64,000 bases of DNA from Homarus americanus (GCF_018991925.1 NW_024725489.1:9380767-9444766); one strand, 5' to 3'. Positions 42,171-52,750 are shown, counted from the stretch's first letter. Numbers and translations are program-made. The notes: generated by a model from the sequence alone, not told the origin.

Positions 42171-43241
42171 CTAATTCAACAAAGCGTACGCATCAGCCAG
42201 CTCAGCAGCACGCCCTAAATTAACCTCTCCACGCTCCTCCACATGCTTCAAGATGTGAAATGGTATCTTGCTCTTCCACTCCTCCAGGACTACCAAATTT
42301 AACAAATCCTGAAATGTGGAGGTCTCTGTAGCCTCTAACCACTTCTTAAAAAACCTAAGCTTTTCTTGAGCAAACTCAACAAATGTGTGGGAAAATGGTT
42401 TGGTTAGTTTACGAAACTTCTGCCGGTATCCATCTGGCGTGATAGCATAAGAGGTGAGGATATTCTTTTTTACGTTATCATAGTCATCAGTCTGGTCTAA
42501 ACAGTTATAAACTCTACGAGCCTTACCATATAATTTAGAACTAACACTGACACCCACTGGTCCTTGGCCACCATTCTTCCCGGCTATTTTCTCAAAAGTC
42601 CTAAATGACCCGTCCATATCGGATTCATCAAACCCGGGAACAAGGGAAGAAGCAGTAGCAGGGTTAAAAGCAGCTAGTTTCTCTCTTAATGCCACTTCTT
42701 TTGATCTGAACTCCGATGTTAAGGTGACTTCTATCTCTCTTACCTGTAGTTCTTTCAGTCTAACCTCCTGCTCCAACTTGGCCCGTTCCATCATTTCCTC
42801 ATGCTCCAACTTGGCCTGTTCCGACCTTCCCTCATGCTCCAACTTTTGCTCCAACTTGGTCTGTTCCAACTCTAGTTCTTTCATTTTGATTTGGAACTCG
42901 AACCTAGCTCGTTCTAGTTCTAAGGCGTCTATTCGTTGCGTTTCTTCTTGAGGGCTAGCCAGACCTGAGGCAACTTCTGAGTGAGGAGGGGTGGTGGATA
43001 GTGGTTGAAGTTTCTTGGACATGGGCGTTAATCTGTCAACAGCGGATTCTTTTAAAACTTCTTGTTGAACCAACACTTCAATCACATGATTTTTTAACAT
43101 TTCCTTAGTCAGTTGCTGTGAAAATGGGATATTGTAATAGTTGGCTATTTCTTTCCATTCTTTCTTCAGGATATTAACACGTAATTTAGCTACGGAAGGA
43201 TTTTCAATAAAATCCTGGAGATCAAAACCTGAGGTGGCCAT
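42171..43241 (-). CDS. Gag of GMR1-like copy B
   Basis: 356 residues from ATG 43241 (MATSGFDLQDFIENPSVAKL). Same architecture as the gag at 22611-23843: helical N-terminus, coiled coil with KLEHEGRSEQAKLEHEE-type units (fewer than in copy C), then capsid-like VYNCLDQTDDYDNVKKNILT and FQDLLNLVVLEEWKSKIPFH. The frame ends at 42171, earlier than in copy C, and the CCHC knuckle lies just downstream (about 42050-42000) in another frame. Confidence 0.85.
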   Translation of the reverse strand: MATSGFDLQDFIENPSVAKLRVNILKKEWKEIANYYNIPFSQQLTKEMLKNHVIEVLVQQEVLKESAVDRLTPMSKKLQPLSTTPPHSEVASGLASPQEETQRIDALELERARFEFQIKMKELELEQTKLEQKLEHEGRSEQAKLEHEEMMERAKLEQEVRLKELQVREIEVTLTSEFRSKEVALREKLAAFNPATASSLVPGFDESDMDGSFRTFEKIAGKNGGQGPVGVSVSSKLYGKARRVYNCLDQTDDYDNVKKNILTSYAITPDGYRQKFRKLTKPFSHTFVEFAQEKLRFFKKWLEATETSTFQDLLNLVVLEEWKSKIPFHILKHVEERGEVNLGRAAELADAYALLN

Positions 43242-43953
43242 TGTTAAGAAAATAGGATAAAATTAACTAATGGTCCAAAGATAAGATAAGTGGATAACCC
43301 TAGAAAATATCACGGCAGTGGATAAACCAGAAAGTCCCGAAAACTAACCAAGTTATACCTAGGGAAATTACACTTATGATTATTGTTCTTCTGAGAAGAT
43401 CCTTAGATAAGGATAAGAGACTTGAAAGAGGTAGGGCGTATTACGGCATAAATATAAAGATCCGGATTAACAACCCTGATATACTTGAAAGAGGTAGGGC
43501 GTATTACGGCATTAATATAAAGATCCGGATTAACAACCCTGATAAATGGTATGATTGACCCTGAATGAGATAATGAGAAGAACAATAATTGAGGCTTTAT
43601 AATTATGGGGTCCTGGTAGAGCGTGGCGTCCCAAGATATCACTTCACCGTAAACTAGTGACTATGGAACAACCTACTCTGGAGTGAGGGTACGGCATTAA
43701 ACAGATCCGGATTCTTCCCAACACTCGATAAGACTTACTACACAACTGCCACGTGTAATAATAGGTAAGCCTTATGACACTTGGAACCTAATATCCTACG
43801 TCTGTCACTCTTACTATACGATAATACCAATATATGCACACACATATGAAGGGAACTTTAAACTACCGTAAAGCAATTGAGAACAGAAGTGACTGGGAGG
43901 AATAATTAACACTGAGTAACAAGGGAGGAAGGAATATGGTACTTAAGGTCGTA
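43242..43953 (-). other. 5' leader of GMR1-like copy B
   Basis: Untranslated. It contains a 63-bp tandem duplication (units start at 43421 and 43484; shared GAAAGAGGTAGGGCGTATTA and AAGATCCGGATTAACAACCC) that is single in copy C. Confidence 0.8.
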
Positions 43954-43970
43954 TCCTGTCACGGTCGCCA
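43954..43970 (-). promoter_or_regulatory. Primer binding site of GMR1-like copy B
   Basis: On minus, TGGCGACCGTGACAGGA, 2 nt inside the LTR. Matches the tRNA-Arg 3' end as I recall it. Identical to the site in copy C. Confidence 0.7.
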
Positions 43971-43972
43971 TT

Positions 43973-44570
43973 TGTTACGAGTTGGGGATTTAGAATATAG
44001 TTATACGTCTACCCAGATCCCAACAGGTAACAACAATAAAAAAAACAAAGACAATCGGACTATAAAAGGGTAGACAAAGGATGCGAGTTTTCGTTGTATA
44101 TAATAGAGTACCATAAATCCCTTAACAAAATATTCAGCTTATAAATTACCCTTAACCAAACTTAACCTAAACATTAACAGTATATACATATTAATACAAC
44201 ATAAACAATTTTGAAGCAAGTGGACGTGGGGGAGGTAATACAAGATACATGTACTTAAGTGAGGAGCTGAGATGGCTGACGAGTAAGGCTGAGTATTGTA
44301 GAAGACGGTAGGTAGTCACTGCACGTAGGTTTAGAGGATAGATGATCCTGTGGTCACTTCCCAGAGCCAAGTGCCCTCTCCTCGAATTGGAGCTGACAAA
44401 GAAGACTGAGGAGGTGACGCAACCCAGGATATGGAGAAGGGAAACCTCGGAGTGGTAACTAAGACGAGTCATACTCGTGTCTCGTCCCTAGATGGCGTTG
44501 CTCGGGGTGCTGGGTAGGTAGATCAGGACAATAGATGGCGTGGTTCGTAGTGCTGGGTGGAGGGGTTCGT

Positions 44571-44573
<3 letters not shown>
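43973..44573 (-). repeat. 5' LTR of GMR1-like copy B (601-bp subfamily)
   Basis: Pairs with 37947-38547. Its outer edge reads GGTTCGTAA and goes straight into TA repeat, so the terminal CA is lost or altered. Confidence 0.9.

Positions 44574-44621
<48 letters not shown>
44574..44621. repeat. TA microsatellite, right target flank of copy B
   Basis: A TA run followed by AAATA/AATAAAT-type simple sequence to about 44660. Confidence 0.95.
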
Positions 44622-44625
<4 letters not shown>

Positions 44626-44938
44626 TAAAAAAATAAAAATAATAAAATAAATAAATAAATGAAGTGATAACCGTGGTAACATTATGAGATGTACTTATTA
44701 CCACCATGCTATTGTACTGTTCCAGATGATACTAAATGTTACATAATACTTCCTTGAGATAAATGTATAGTATATATCAGGTGCCTCCAAGAGAGCTCAG
44801 GTTCTTAACTGGCTCAGCCATGTTAATATTGTTATTATTATCCACTCCGTATCTGTATTTTTCTGGCTAAAAAAAATGGTTCAATCAATCAATCAGTCAA
44901 TCAATCTCTCCTGCTAGGGTGGCGCTTGGCTACTAAGA

Positions 44939-45778
44939 ACATAAGAACATAAGAATGGAGGAAACTGCAGCGGCCTATTGGCCCATACTGGGCAGTCCTG
45001 TTTACACCCAACCCCTATTGCTCATATGAGCATCCAACCTATGTTTGAAGCAATTCAGCGTATTCGAGTTAATGATGATATTTGGTAACTTGTTCCATTC
45101 ATCCACTACTCTGTTTCCAAACCAGTGTTTACCTATTTCACGCCTAAATCTAAATTTGTCTAATTTAAAACCATTGTTACGAGTTCGCTCCTGGTTGGAT
45201 AGTTTGAGTACCTTTGTAATGTCCCCTTTGTTTAGCCCTGTCTTCCACTTATACACCTCTATCAGGTCGCCCCTCGCTCTACGTCTCTCGAGGGAGTGCA
45301 AATTAAGATGCTTTAACCTGTCTCTATACTCAAGGTTCCTAATGCCCGGGATTAGTCTTGTCATTCTCCTCTGAATTCTTTCCAAGGATTCTATATCCAT
45401 TCTGTAATATGGTGACCAGAACTGAACTGCGTAATCCAGGTGTGGTCTCACAAGAGCAAGATACAGTTTTAGGATGACCTCGCTAGTCTTGTAACTAACA
45501 CTCCTTTGTATGAACCCAAGTACTTTATTAGCCTTGTTACGAGCAAAACACATTGTTTACTTGGCTTAAGGTTCCTACTTATCATTACTCCTAAATCTCT
45601 CTCGCAGTCGGATTTCTCTATGGCATCGTTGTTCATCTGGTATCTGGTTTCCCTGTTTACATCTCCTATACTGAGTACTTTACATTTGTCCACATTGAAT
45701 TTCATCTGCCATTTTTCAGACCATTCGAAAAATTTGTTTAGATCTTCCTGTAGTTTTGCTGAGTCCTCGTCAGTTTTG
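44939..45778 (-). mobile_element. CR1-type LINE 3' part inserted in I-type LINE
   Basis: A 183-residue frame (45553-45002) reads NKVLGFIQRSVSYKTSEVIL, LVRPHLDYAVQFWSPYY, RIQRRMTRLIPGIRNLEY and RARGDLIEVYKWKTGLNKGD. This is the strongly conserved C-terminal end of CR1 reverse transcriptase. An adjoining frame upstream has KFNVDKCKVLSIGDVN and ERDLGVMISRNLKPSKQC. The 3' end carries the 8-bp tail unit TTATGTTC (as GAACATAA on plus, 44939-44960), typical of CR1. 5'-truncated. Confidence 0.88.
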
Positions 45779-45993
45779 CTGACCTCAGACATTTGTTTTG
45801 GAAGCTGTAGTTGTATTCTGGTCTTCTCAGGCGTAACGAGTGGGACGTGTGGATACTCCAACACGATTCTCACCAGCGCCTTGTACAAGTGGACTTGTAT
45901 CTTCTCAGGCATAAGTTTAAAATATTTTAATTTGGCGGCGGAGATTTTTGCTTTTTTCAGCCAGTCCTTCACGTGGGACGTGAATTATTGCCG

Positions 45994-46418
45994 TCATGAT
46001 TTTAACGACATTTGACTTCCCAGGTTGAGCACTATAGGTTGTTGGGCTGGGGATTGTGAGGCTACCTTTTCAAGGACTTTAGTTGTTTCCTTTGTCAATT
46101 TGGCTACAGCCGAGTAGGTCCTGTTTTGCTTTTCCTGTGCCCTTTCCTTATCAATTTCCCTCCTTACTTTTACTATCTCTTTCCTTACTGAACAGCGTGC
46201 TGCCAGTGTTCTGTGGTATCTGTGGTAGTAGGAGAGATAAAATCCCTCCTGTATAGCCTTTTGTGCCATTCCTTTGTCATGAACCCTAATTTTCAGCATA
46301 CTGTAGATGGTAGTTTGGGTAGTTTAACTACTTCCTTTACTTTGGCCCATTGGTTTCTTTGTTCCTGGTCTAATTTCAGTTGTTGTTCACTAGTTTCTTC
46401 TGTGATGGTCCTGTCCAT
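45994..46418 (-). pseudogene. LINE ORF1 fragment (I-type copy 3)
   Basis: From ATG at 46418 (MDRTITEETSEQQLKLDQEQ), with one frame change near 46300, into MLKIRVHDKGMAQKAIQEGF and a charged helix (RREIDKERAQEKQNRTYSAV). It corresponds to the N-terminal ORF1 part of copy 4 (AEKVVQQGF at about 47857). The zinc-knuckle part is deleted. Confidence 0.65.
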
Positions 46419-46762
46419 TTTTTTTAACTAATACGGTCTTCCAGGAGAGCCGGCAGATGACCTCTCCTAATTAACACTAAGCTGGTTAGATCTGTACAGC
46501 TGTGTTTGCCCAGGTGCGTGGTCATGTCGCCTGTCGGTAATGAGCCCTAATTATTACCACCCGGGTGTGTCTTCGCTAGGTGTGGTTTCTTCAACACTGT
46601 CATAATGCCGTGACCTCTCCTGGATTTAGGTCTTGCTGTAACTGTAGGGTGTGTCAGCCTATGTGTCTTATCAACCGTATCAATGTTTATTTTACTATGC
46701 AATCAAATTTTGGGGTAAGATTATCGATCGCCGTGTACATGTAAAACGAGCTGAGAAAAGTC

Positions 46763-47330
46763 TGTGTCATCGTCGGCATACATGACGTACTCGTTGCCGA
46801 CGATTAGGGATGGACTGCTGGACCCGGAGCTGTGAAGACTTGCCCTTTTTCTGCTGCGTACTTGAGCAATCTGCAACTTCGTTGTGATTGGACACTGAAT
46901 CCTTACCCATCGTAGCGACTGTGCAATTGCCAACTCAGATTGCTCGAGAAACAATCAAGCCTCTGGAAATCATATATTTGGGCTCCCCGAAATTTAGACT
47001 ACTCCCCGTGCGTCTACGTCCTGGATTGACCAATCAGCGGTGCCGCAAGGTAGCGTGATACATGCACGTTTAATGCGGTGTTCTGATTGGCTGACCGAAC
47101 GTGGCGTGGTAGGGAGACTGTCCCTACTTTTTAAGTCCTCTTCTTTTTCCTTCTTTTCATCCCCCTCATGCACTCCGTTCCTTGAACGGGAGGCGGGACT
47201 TAGCGATACTGTCGATCCGGCAAGGGAACCTGTGATAGTGCAGGGCACCCCTTGTCCGGGGGTCACCGGTAGGTGGCAACATAAATAGACATAACTTATA
47301 GACACAGATAACCTGGGCGCAGAACCCTAC
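46763..47330. other. RT scrap and CCAAT-rich unassigned DNA
   Basis: On minus, 46822-46763 reads SLIVGNEYVMYADDDTD, the catalytic box of the I-type RT alone, abutting the LINE 5' end. Beyond it are GACCAATCAGCGG (47013) and TGATTGGCTGACC (47080), two CCAAT boxes in opposite orientation. No gene is seen next to them apart from the LINE starting about 47490. Confidence 0.5.
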
Positions 47331-47504
47331 GAGCCCGACGCCCGTTAAAGAGGGGGGGGGGATCACTGCTTCCAGGCAGGAGCCCTGTGTCATAGGCAGG
47401 AGTGTGATGTAAACAGGAAGATGACTACAAGCCTTAGGATTAAGCGTAGAGATAAGGGACACCCTATTGGAAGAGGAAACGTTGCAGAAATCACCTAAAA
47501 CAAA

Positions 47505-48520
47505 TTGCAAGTCCCATTAACAAGAATATTCAGTACCAACGAAGGTTTCAAAGTAATCTGCAAGGATGACTTTGATTCAGGCAAAATCCTCTCCAAAGAA
47601 GCTAGAGATTTTTTTACAATGAAGGACTTGTTGTTGTCATGCCCCCAGAACAAAAAACAAACAGATCAGGTTTTGTTCCCCAAGCCGTCCAGGATATCGG
47701 GGGGAAGGCACCTGAAGATCTGAAAGATGAATTGGAACGTCAAAACAGTTGGAGGAAGATCGAGGAAGTTATCAAGATACAAGACTACACTCATGTTTTC
47801 AAGATTACCTTCGAAGAAGTTTCAATGGCTGAAAAAGTAGTACAACAAGGCTTTTAATATTTAACATGTCAGCAACACCTCATCAAATAAAGAATGAAAC
47901 ATTTATCAATCTGCAAACTTGTTTTACTTGTTACAAGTGTGAAGAACACACAACGAAAGACTGTCCAGAAAAAGAGAAAAAGTACTGTTCAGACTGTGCA
48001 GGCGACGATCATACCTACACTGAATGTAAGAGCCCACATGTTGGCTGTCTCAACTGTAAGAGAAACGGGACTGCACATATAGGACACAGGACGTTAGCAA
48101 TGGCATGCCCAATAAAAAAAACATATGTTAAAGTACAAGGAACAAGAAACAAGGAAAAGGGAACAAGAAAAGAAAGACACGACATGCGTTGAAATAGCCA
48201 AGAGAGCTGTCCAAGAGGCTCACAGACCAGAATCTACCATCTTAAACTTAAGCGAACCAATACATGGCAAGGTAATGATCAGTATGATCCAAGCACATCT
48301 GCCCAATATCATTGCACCCAGATCATACAATGACGAATTAAGGAAAATGTTCAAATTGAATAACCTACCGGAGATGATATTCCCAGATAATCCAGAATCC
48401 AAAAAATTATTTCAGGCAACATACTCAAGTGAACTGAAAGAAAGGCTACAGCTAGGGAAAAGGTATGGGGAAGAAGCAACAGCTGATTCACAAGAAATAG
48501 AGACCCAGACAACTGACTAG
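47505..48520 (+). pseudogene. LINE ORF1 with zinc knuckles (I-type copy 4)
   Basis: Three overlapping frames (47505-47857, 47866-48192, 48125-48520) together make an ORF1. The N-terminal part has an RNA-binding-like HVFKITFEEVSMAEKVVQQG. Three Cys clusters follow: CYKCEEHTTKDC, CSDCAGDDHTYTEC and CLNCKRNGTAHIGHRTLAMAC. A basic/acidic C-terminus ends at 48520. Two frame changes break it. Confidence 0.78.
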
Positions 48521-48871
48521 AAGTGACAAAGAGAAGACACAATCAGCATAAGGACAGTCTACAAGACAAAGGATAAAGAGGAGAAAAAAGAAGCTGGAGA
48601 ATGGTCACAACAGACAACCTGAACATGCTGAAGATATTGGATTAAAAGTGATCACTACACCAAAACATGCAATCCCAACATCGAGACCAACAGGGGGGGA
48701 CAATAGCGAAAAACTCTGAAGGGGGGATATACAAGTGAACATATCAAGAAAAATCCCTAAACGAAGAATAGGTTTGGACACTAATCGTTATGGGGAAACT
48801 AAAGATTACGACCAATGACTTTAAAATACTAGACCCGTCAGAATTTAGAAGAGTCAGAAGCTAGAAACAGG

Positions 48872-49871
48872 ATGATAGGTCTCCACTACAACTGCCGCGA
48901 TCCAAGTTTAAGAAATAATGGACAACAGACAAACAGTAAGAGATTTCGTTTAATACAACACAACGTAACAAACTGGATGACTGAGAGAATTAACCTAAGT
49001 AATATATATCAAGAAATTGACCCTGACATTATACTAATAAACAGTCACGGTGAGAAGGACATGACCAACATAGAACTTTACAACTATTATGTAAACCAAA
49101 GAAATAAATCGGGCGAGAAAAATGACGGAGTAGCTATAGCGGTTAAAAGAAACTTTAAATATAAACTAATCGATGACTTCCAGGATGAATTTCTAGCAAT
49201 AAAAATAAATACAACTCAAGGAGACGTAATTATTGCTACTACTTATCTGCCACCGAGACGACCCTACTTACCTATAGAAGACCTATTAATATTGGCTAAC
49301 AATAGTCATCCGATGTACATCTTAGGAGAATTTAACGCCAGACACAGGATTTTAGACAATACAAATAATAACGCCGTGGGAAACGCCCTTAATCAATTAA
49401 TAAACGTCGGGAAAAAACACTCATCTAGGTCCTAACTTTCCAACATGGAGAAATCATAATACACAATCAACACCAGACAATTATTTTTACCAACAACAAA
49501 GCCTTTTTCAATTACCATATAGAAAAAGGACATCTCACAGGCAACGAAAATATACCAATTATACTACACTGACAACAAGCCCCATACATATTCCAATAAA
49601 AAAGAGACTGAAAATGAACAAAACAGACTGGGACAGCTACAAACAAGACTTAGGAAATCACCGTTTGATTAACCTACAAGGGAAAACATTAGAAGACATA
49701 AACTCGGAAATTAACAGACTGCACTTAGCAATAAAAACATCTATAGCCAAATACACTCCTATTTCACACTTCAGAACAATATCCAACAATAGACTAATAG
49801 ACGACGTTAAATTAATCCAAACCCATTATAATGAAATAAACAGGCACGTGGAAAGACAATATAAAAGATGA
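48872..49871 (+). pseudogene. LINE ORF2 endonuclease and linker (I-type copy 4)
   Basis: RLIQHNVTNWMTERINLSNI, DPDIILINSHG, NDGVAIAVKRNF, TYLPPRRPYLPIEDL and ILGEFNARHRILDNT. These are the endonuclease motifs, with GEFNARH in place of GDLNA, so the Asp is changed to Glu. After a stop at 49435, a linker ORF (49614-49871, MNKTDWDSYKQDLG) matches NLKRADWDSFKESLS of copy 1. Confidence 0.8.
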
Positions 49872-50309
49872 AGTGATCTGGTTTAGCCCAGATTCTTTCT
49901 ACTCCTACAATATTTCATTTTGACCACTTTTATGTAATCCCTAATAATCTTCTTTCACCTCATAACTCATGACTCCAAAGCCAAAGATTAGGGATGGCAG
50001 CCCATCCCTGTAGAGCGTGCAAAGCGTTGGGAAGAGACACGAGCCCTACGGCACGCCGCAGGGGAGTGAGAATTCCTACCCACAATACTCCGGCATCTTT
50101 TTTTTTTTTTGGCTCTGCGGTCCGACATGAAGTTGCACAGCAGGCGCGTCAGGTTTTCGGGTAGCCTTGCTAACGTCCCTCAGCATTAAGTGGCACTGTA
50201 GACAGCCAGTCATGGCGTTGGCGATCTGCTCGTAGGCCTGGGCTGTGGCGATGGATGTGCTTCAGTACTGGCGGAAGCCGAACTGGCGGGGATTATACAC
50301 GTCTTCGTC

Positions 50310-50488
50310 CTTGTGAATGAATTACCCTGTCTTATTCCACATCTTGCTTGAGTTCGAAATTCGCATGTTTCGAAACTAAAGATTCATTATACACGAGCTG
50401 TTGTGAGAGGTCGGCAAAGCAGGCCGCGTCTCTTAGCCGGGATCTGCCTCGCCGCTGACACTCGTCCACTCTGTGAGTACGATTAATA

Positions 50489-50554
<66 letters not shown>

Positions 50555-50740
50555 TGTTTCGCATAGAAGTAGCATACTTAACTGGTGTTACAAATAAATA
50601 GTTTAGTTAGTACGAAACTAAGGACGTGTTCATTCCTTCCGCTTTTTATATATGGAGTGGCGGAGCTGTTGCAGTGTGGAGGTGTGGTGACCTGTGTGGC
50701 CTGCCGCTAGCGACCTAGCTAGCAACATAGTGGTATAGCT
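50310..50740. other. Unidentified insertion with TA microsatellite
   Basis: Sits between the RT and linker parts of LINE copy 5. It contains a TA run (about 50492-50550) and no ORF. TTTCGAAACTAA on one side and TACGAAACTAAG on the other (50363, 50608) hint at related ends, but I cannot classify it. Confidence 0.5.
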
Positions 50741-51731
50741 ATGCTCTCCGTCAGGTAGCTGTCGTCCGCCAGTCTAGTGAGGTCAGTCCTGCAACTGACC
50801 TAAAATGTCTTCAAACTCCCTGTCGAAGCCCTCGTTCAGTCGTTCTACTGTTCACTAATGGTAAAGATCTTCCGTAAATATCACCGAGGTAATTGTTCTT
50901 GGTTTGCCTCCTTGAATATTTTCACGTTGTTTTGGTCGAGTAGGTAATGGATCGTGTTAGAGGTGGAACCCACCAGTCGCTTGATCCCCTTACAGACGGC
51001 AGCAGAATCGCGTTATTTGTTGGCTACCTCCCACATCATGTAGACGTTTGCTCTCATGCTGGATGTCCGTCTGTAGCTCTCGGCACCGGTCTCTCAGCTC
51101 TTGCGTCCACCCGCTGATACTGACTAGCTGTCTCACGTGATCGTACTGGACATGATGCTGCCTCAGCTGGTAACTAGTGAGAGGATGGGGAATGGTCCTA
51201 TGGATGGTGGTCGGGATGTTGTTGTCCATCTCCGTCTTCACATAAGCTTACCGTTGCTCGACTGCGTCGTCGATGTCATTGGGGCTGACCTCTTCCAGTT
51301 TCTTTCCCTGCTTGAGACTGAGAGACTCCTTGAAGGAGTCCCAGTCTGTCCGTTTGAGATTTGACCTGATGTTAGCGGGGATCATAATAGGATTGGATGA
51401 GAACGTCACGACGACTGCCAGGTATTCGCTGGTACTGATGGGTCCGGCGGTAACGTGCCTGTACAGCGTCGACGGCCTTGTTGTTAGAGGGGATTTTGTC
51501 GGGTGCTGTGGCACTGGCACATCTGATCAATGTCGGGAAATCTGGCCCGAGGTTTTGCAGTTTTCCCTTTCTGATGTTATCAAACAGCACCACACCGACG
51601 TTGTTCTCATTACCGTGTCAGAGTATGGTGAGGCGCGCATTATGTCCCCTATGATGCATATTGGTTTTTTGTGTTGCAGCAGCTGGTTGAGGTCTTGTTC
51701 GGGTAAATAAGTACATCTGTGAGGTAAGTAC

Positions 51732-52335
51732 AGATAACCAAAGATGCCTTGACCCCACCCTGGGTATAATGAAGAAAAATTATGTGAGAATCTGGTGCCA
51801 GCTGTGGTTGTAGTTGATTTGCCAATTCATTAATATAATTTTCTACATTATTTATGCAAATATACGAACATTTGGAAACTTCTCATTATCTAAAATAATG
51901 ATGAATAGTTTTTTATTATAAAAATGCTGCCTTTGGTTTGTTTAATATTCATGCTAAGAGTGATGCAGCCTATAAAAGATCCATGATTCACAATCACCTT
52001 TAAATACAGCCGTACTTTACCAAGTATTGCCAGGTAAAATTGCGAGCACCAGACCTAGGGTGGTCAGTGCATCTTTGGTTCATTGAAGTCTCGTTGAAGA
52101 TTATTCGAACACCGCTGAAGACAGCTGGCAACTCAAGGCCGTTTGTTTACTATAGTGGTAAAAATTGTGAATAAATTAAAAAGTGATCGGTGATTGGCTA
52201 CTTAGTTCCCCGTTACTTAATTTAATGGTTGGGCTTTGTTGATTGGTATTATATATTATACTACGTACTTAAGTAAGAAAACGGGCTTGAAATGCTAGCT
52301 GTCTCCAGCACTGTTCGAAGAAGCTTGAAAGAGAC
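51732..52335. mobile_element. Unclassified insertion with 27-bp inverted repeats
   Basis: Interrupts the endonuclease of LINE copy 5. AACCAAAGATGCCTTGACC at 51736 recurs inverted as GGTCAGTGCATCTTTGGTT ending at 52080, extending to about 27 bp with small differences. The inverted-repeat unit of about 345 bp lacks an ORF, as in a MITE, with a further 250 bp to the right. No target duplication identified. Confidence 0.5.
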
Positions 52336-52726
52336 TTACATCGTGCTTATGAAAAGAGGTCCCCTGGTGGTTTCCACCTGCACTCCTTGAACTGAATCCT
52401 GGAAGTCTAGCAACACTATGTGACTCAGCCGTGACCTGATGGCCACAGTAACACCATCGTGCTTCTCACCTGTCATGATCCTCTGGTATACAGTTTAGCC
52501 AAACATTTTCAGCTTACTTTCATCCTTTATGCCAGTGCTGTTTAACAGAATAATGTCTGGGTCTAATTGAAAGTATAAATTAGACATTTCGTTACGTCTC
52601 TTAAGTGACCAGTGTAGGACATTATGTTGGACAATTTTCATTCTGCTGACGACTGCCATTTCGGAGACTATAGCTTCGGCGTTGCTTGAAGCTGTCATTT
52701 GGCGGGTTTGTCGCCCACCCCATTCT

Positions 52727-52750
52727 CTAGACTCTAGACCTAGAGTCTAG
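52727..52750. repeat. Perfect short palindrome
   Basis: CTAGACTCTA (52727-52736), four bases, TAGAGTCTAG (52741-52750). Perfect 10-bp arms next to the LINE edge. Function unknown. Confidence 0.9.

Larger units (their letters stand above)
37947..44573 (-). mobile_element. GMR1-like Ty3/gypsy element, copy B, with both LTRs
   Basis: Right to left: 5' LTR 43973-44573, primer binding site 43954-43970, leader, gag 43241-42171, zinc knuckle, protease 41929-41414, integrase 41303-39943, RT 39942-39300, RNase H 39295-about 38600, polypurine tract 38548-38567, 3' LTR 37947-38547. Integrase precedes RT, unlike standard Ty3/gypsy but as published for Gmr1 of cod and Gmr1-like elements. LTRs differ at roughly 5-6% of positions by eye, so the copy is older than gypsy-2. 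Several frameshifts interrupt pol. Confidence 0.9.
44912..46762 (-). mobile_element. I-type LINE copy 3, internally deleted and split by CR1
   Basis: Right to left: 5' untranslated region 46762-46440, ORF1 46418-45994, then directly the C-terminal part of RT (45985-45779). The CR1 insertion follows, and a last piece at 44938-44912 (CTCCTGCTAGGGTGGCGC) continues exactly where the RT piece stopped, by comparison with 19857-19885. Endonuclease and most of RT are missing. Confidence 0.8.
47490..49871 (+). mobile_element. I-type LINE copy 4, AT-rich, ORF1 to mid ORF2
   Basis: ORF1 (47505-48520), endonuclease (48872-49435) and linker (49614-49871). Motifs match copy 1, but codon use is much more AT-rich and protein identity is moderate. 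The end at 49871 is abrupt, followed by other LINE debris in the opposite orientation. RT is absent. Confidence 0.8.
49980..52700 (-). mobile_element. I-type LINE copy 5, broken by two insertions
   Basis: Pieces: RT 50309-49980 (homologous to 20330-20740, without a long open frame), endonuclease and linker 51731-50740, endonuclease N-terminus 52700-52340 (MKIVQHNVLHWSLKRRNEM, QLDPDIILLNSTG). The parts are collinear with copy 1 once 50310-50740 and 51732-52335 are removed. Many stops and shifts make it the most decayed long copy. Confidence 0.78.
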
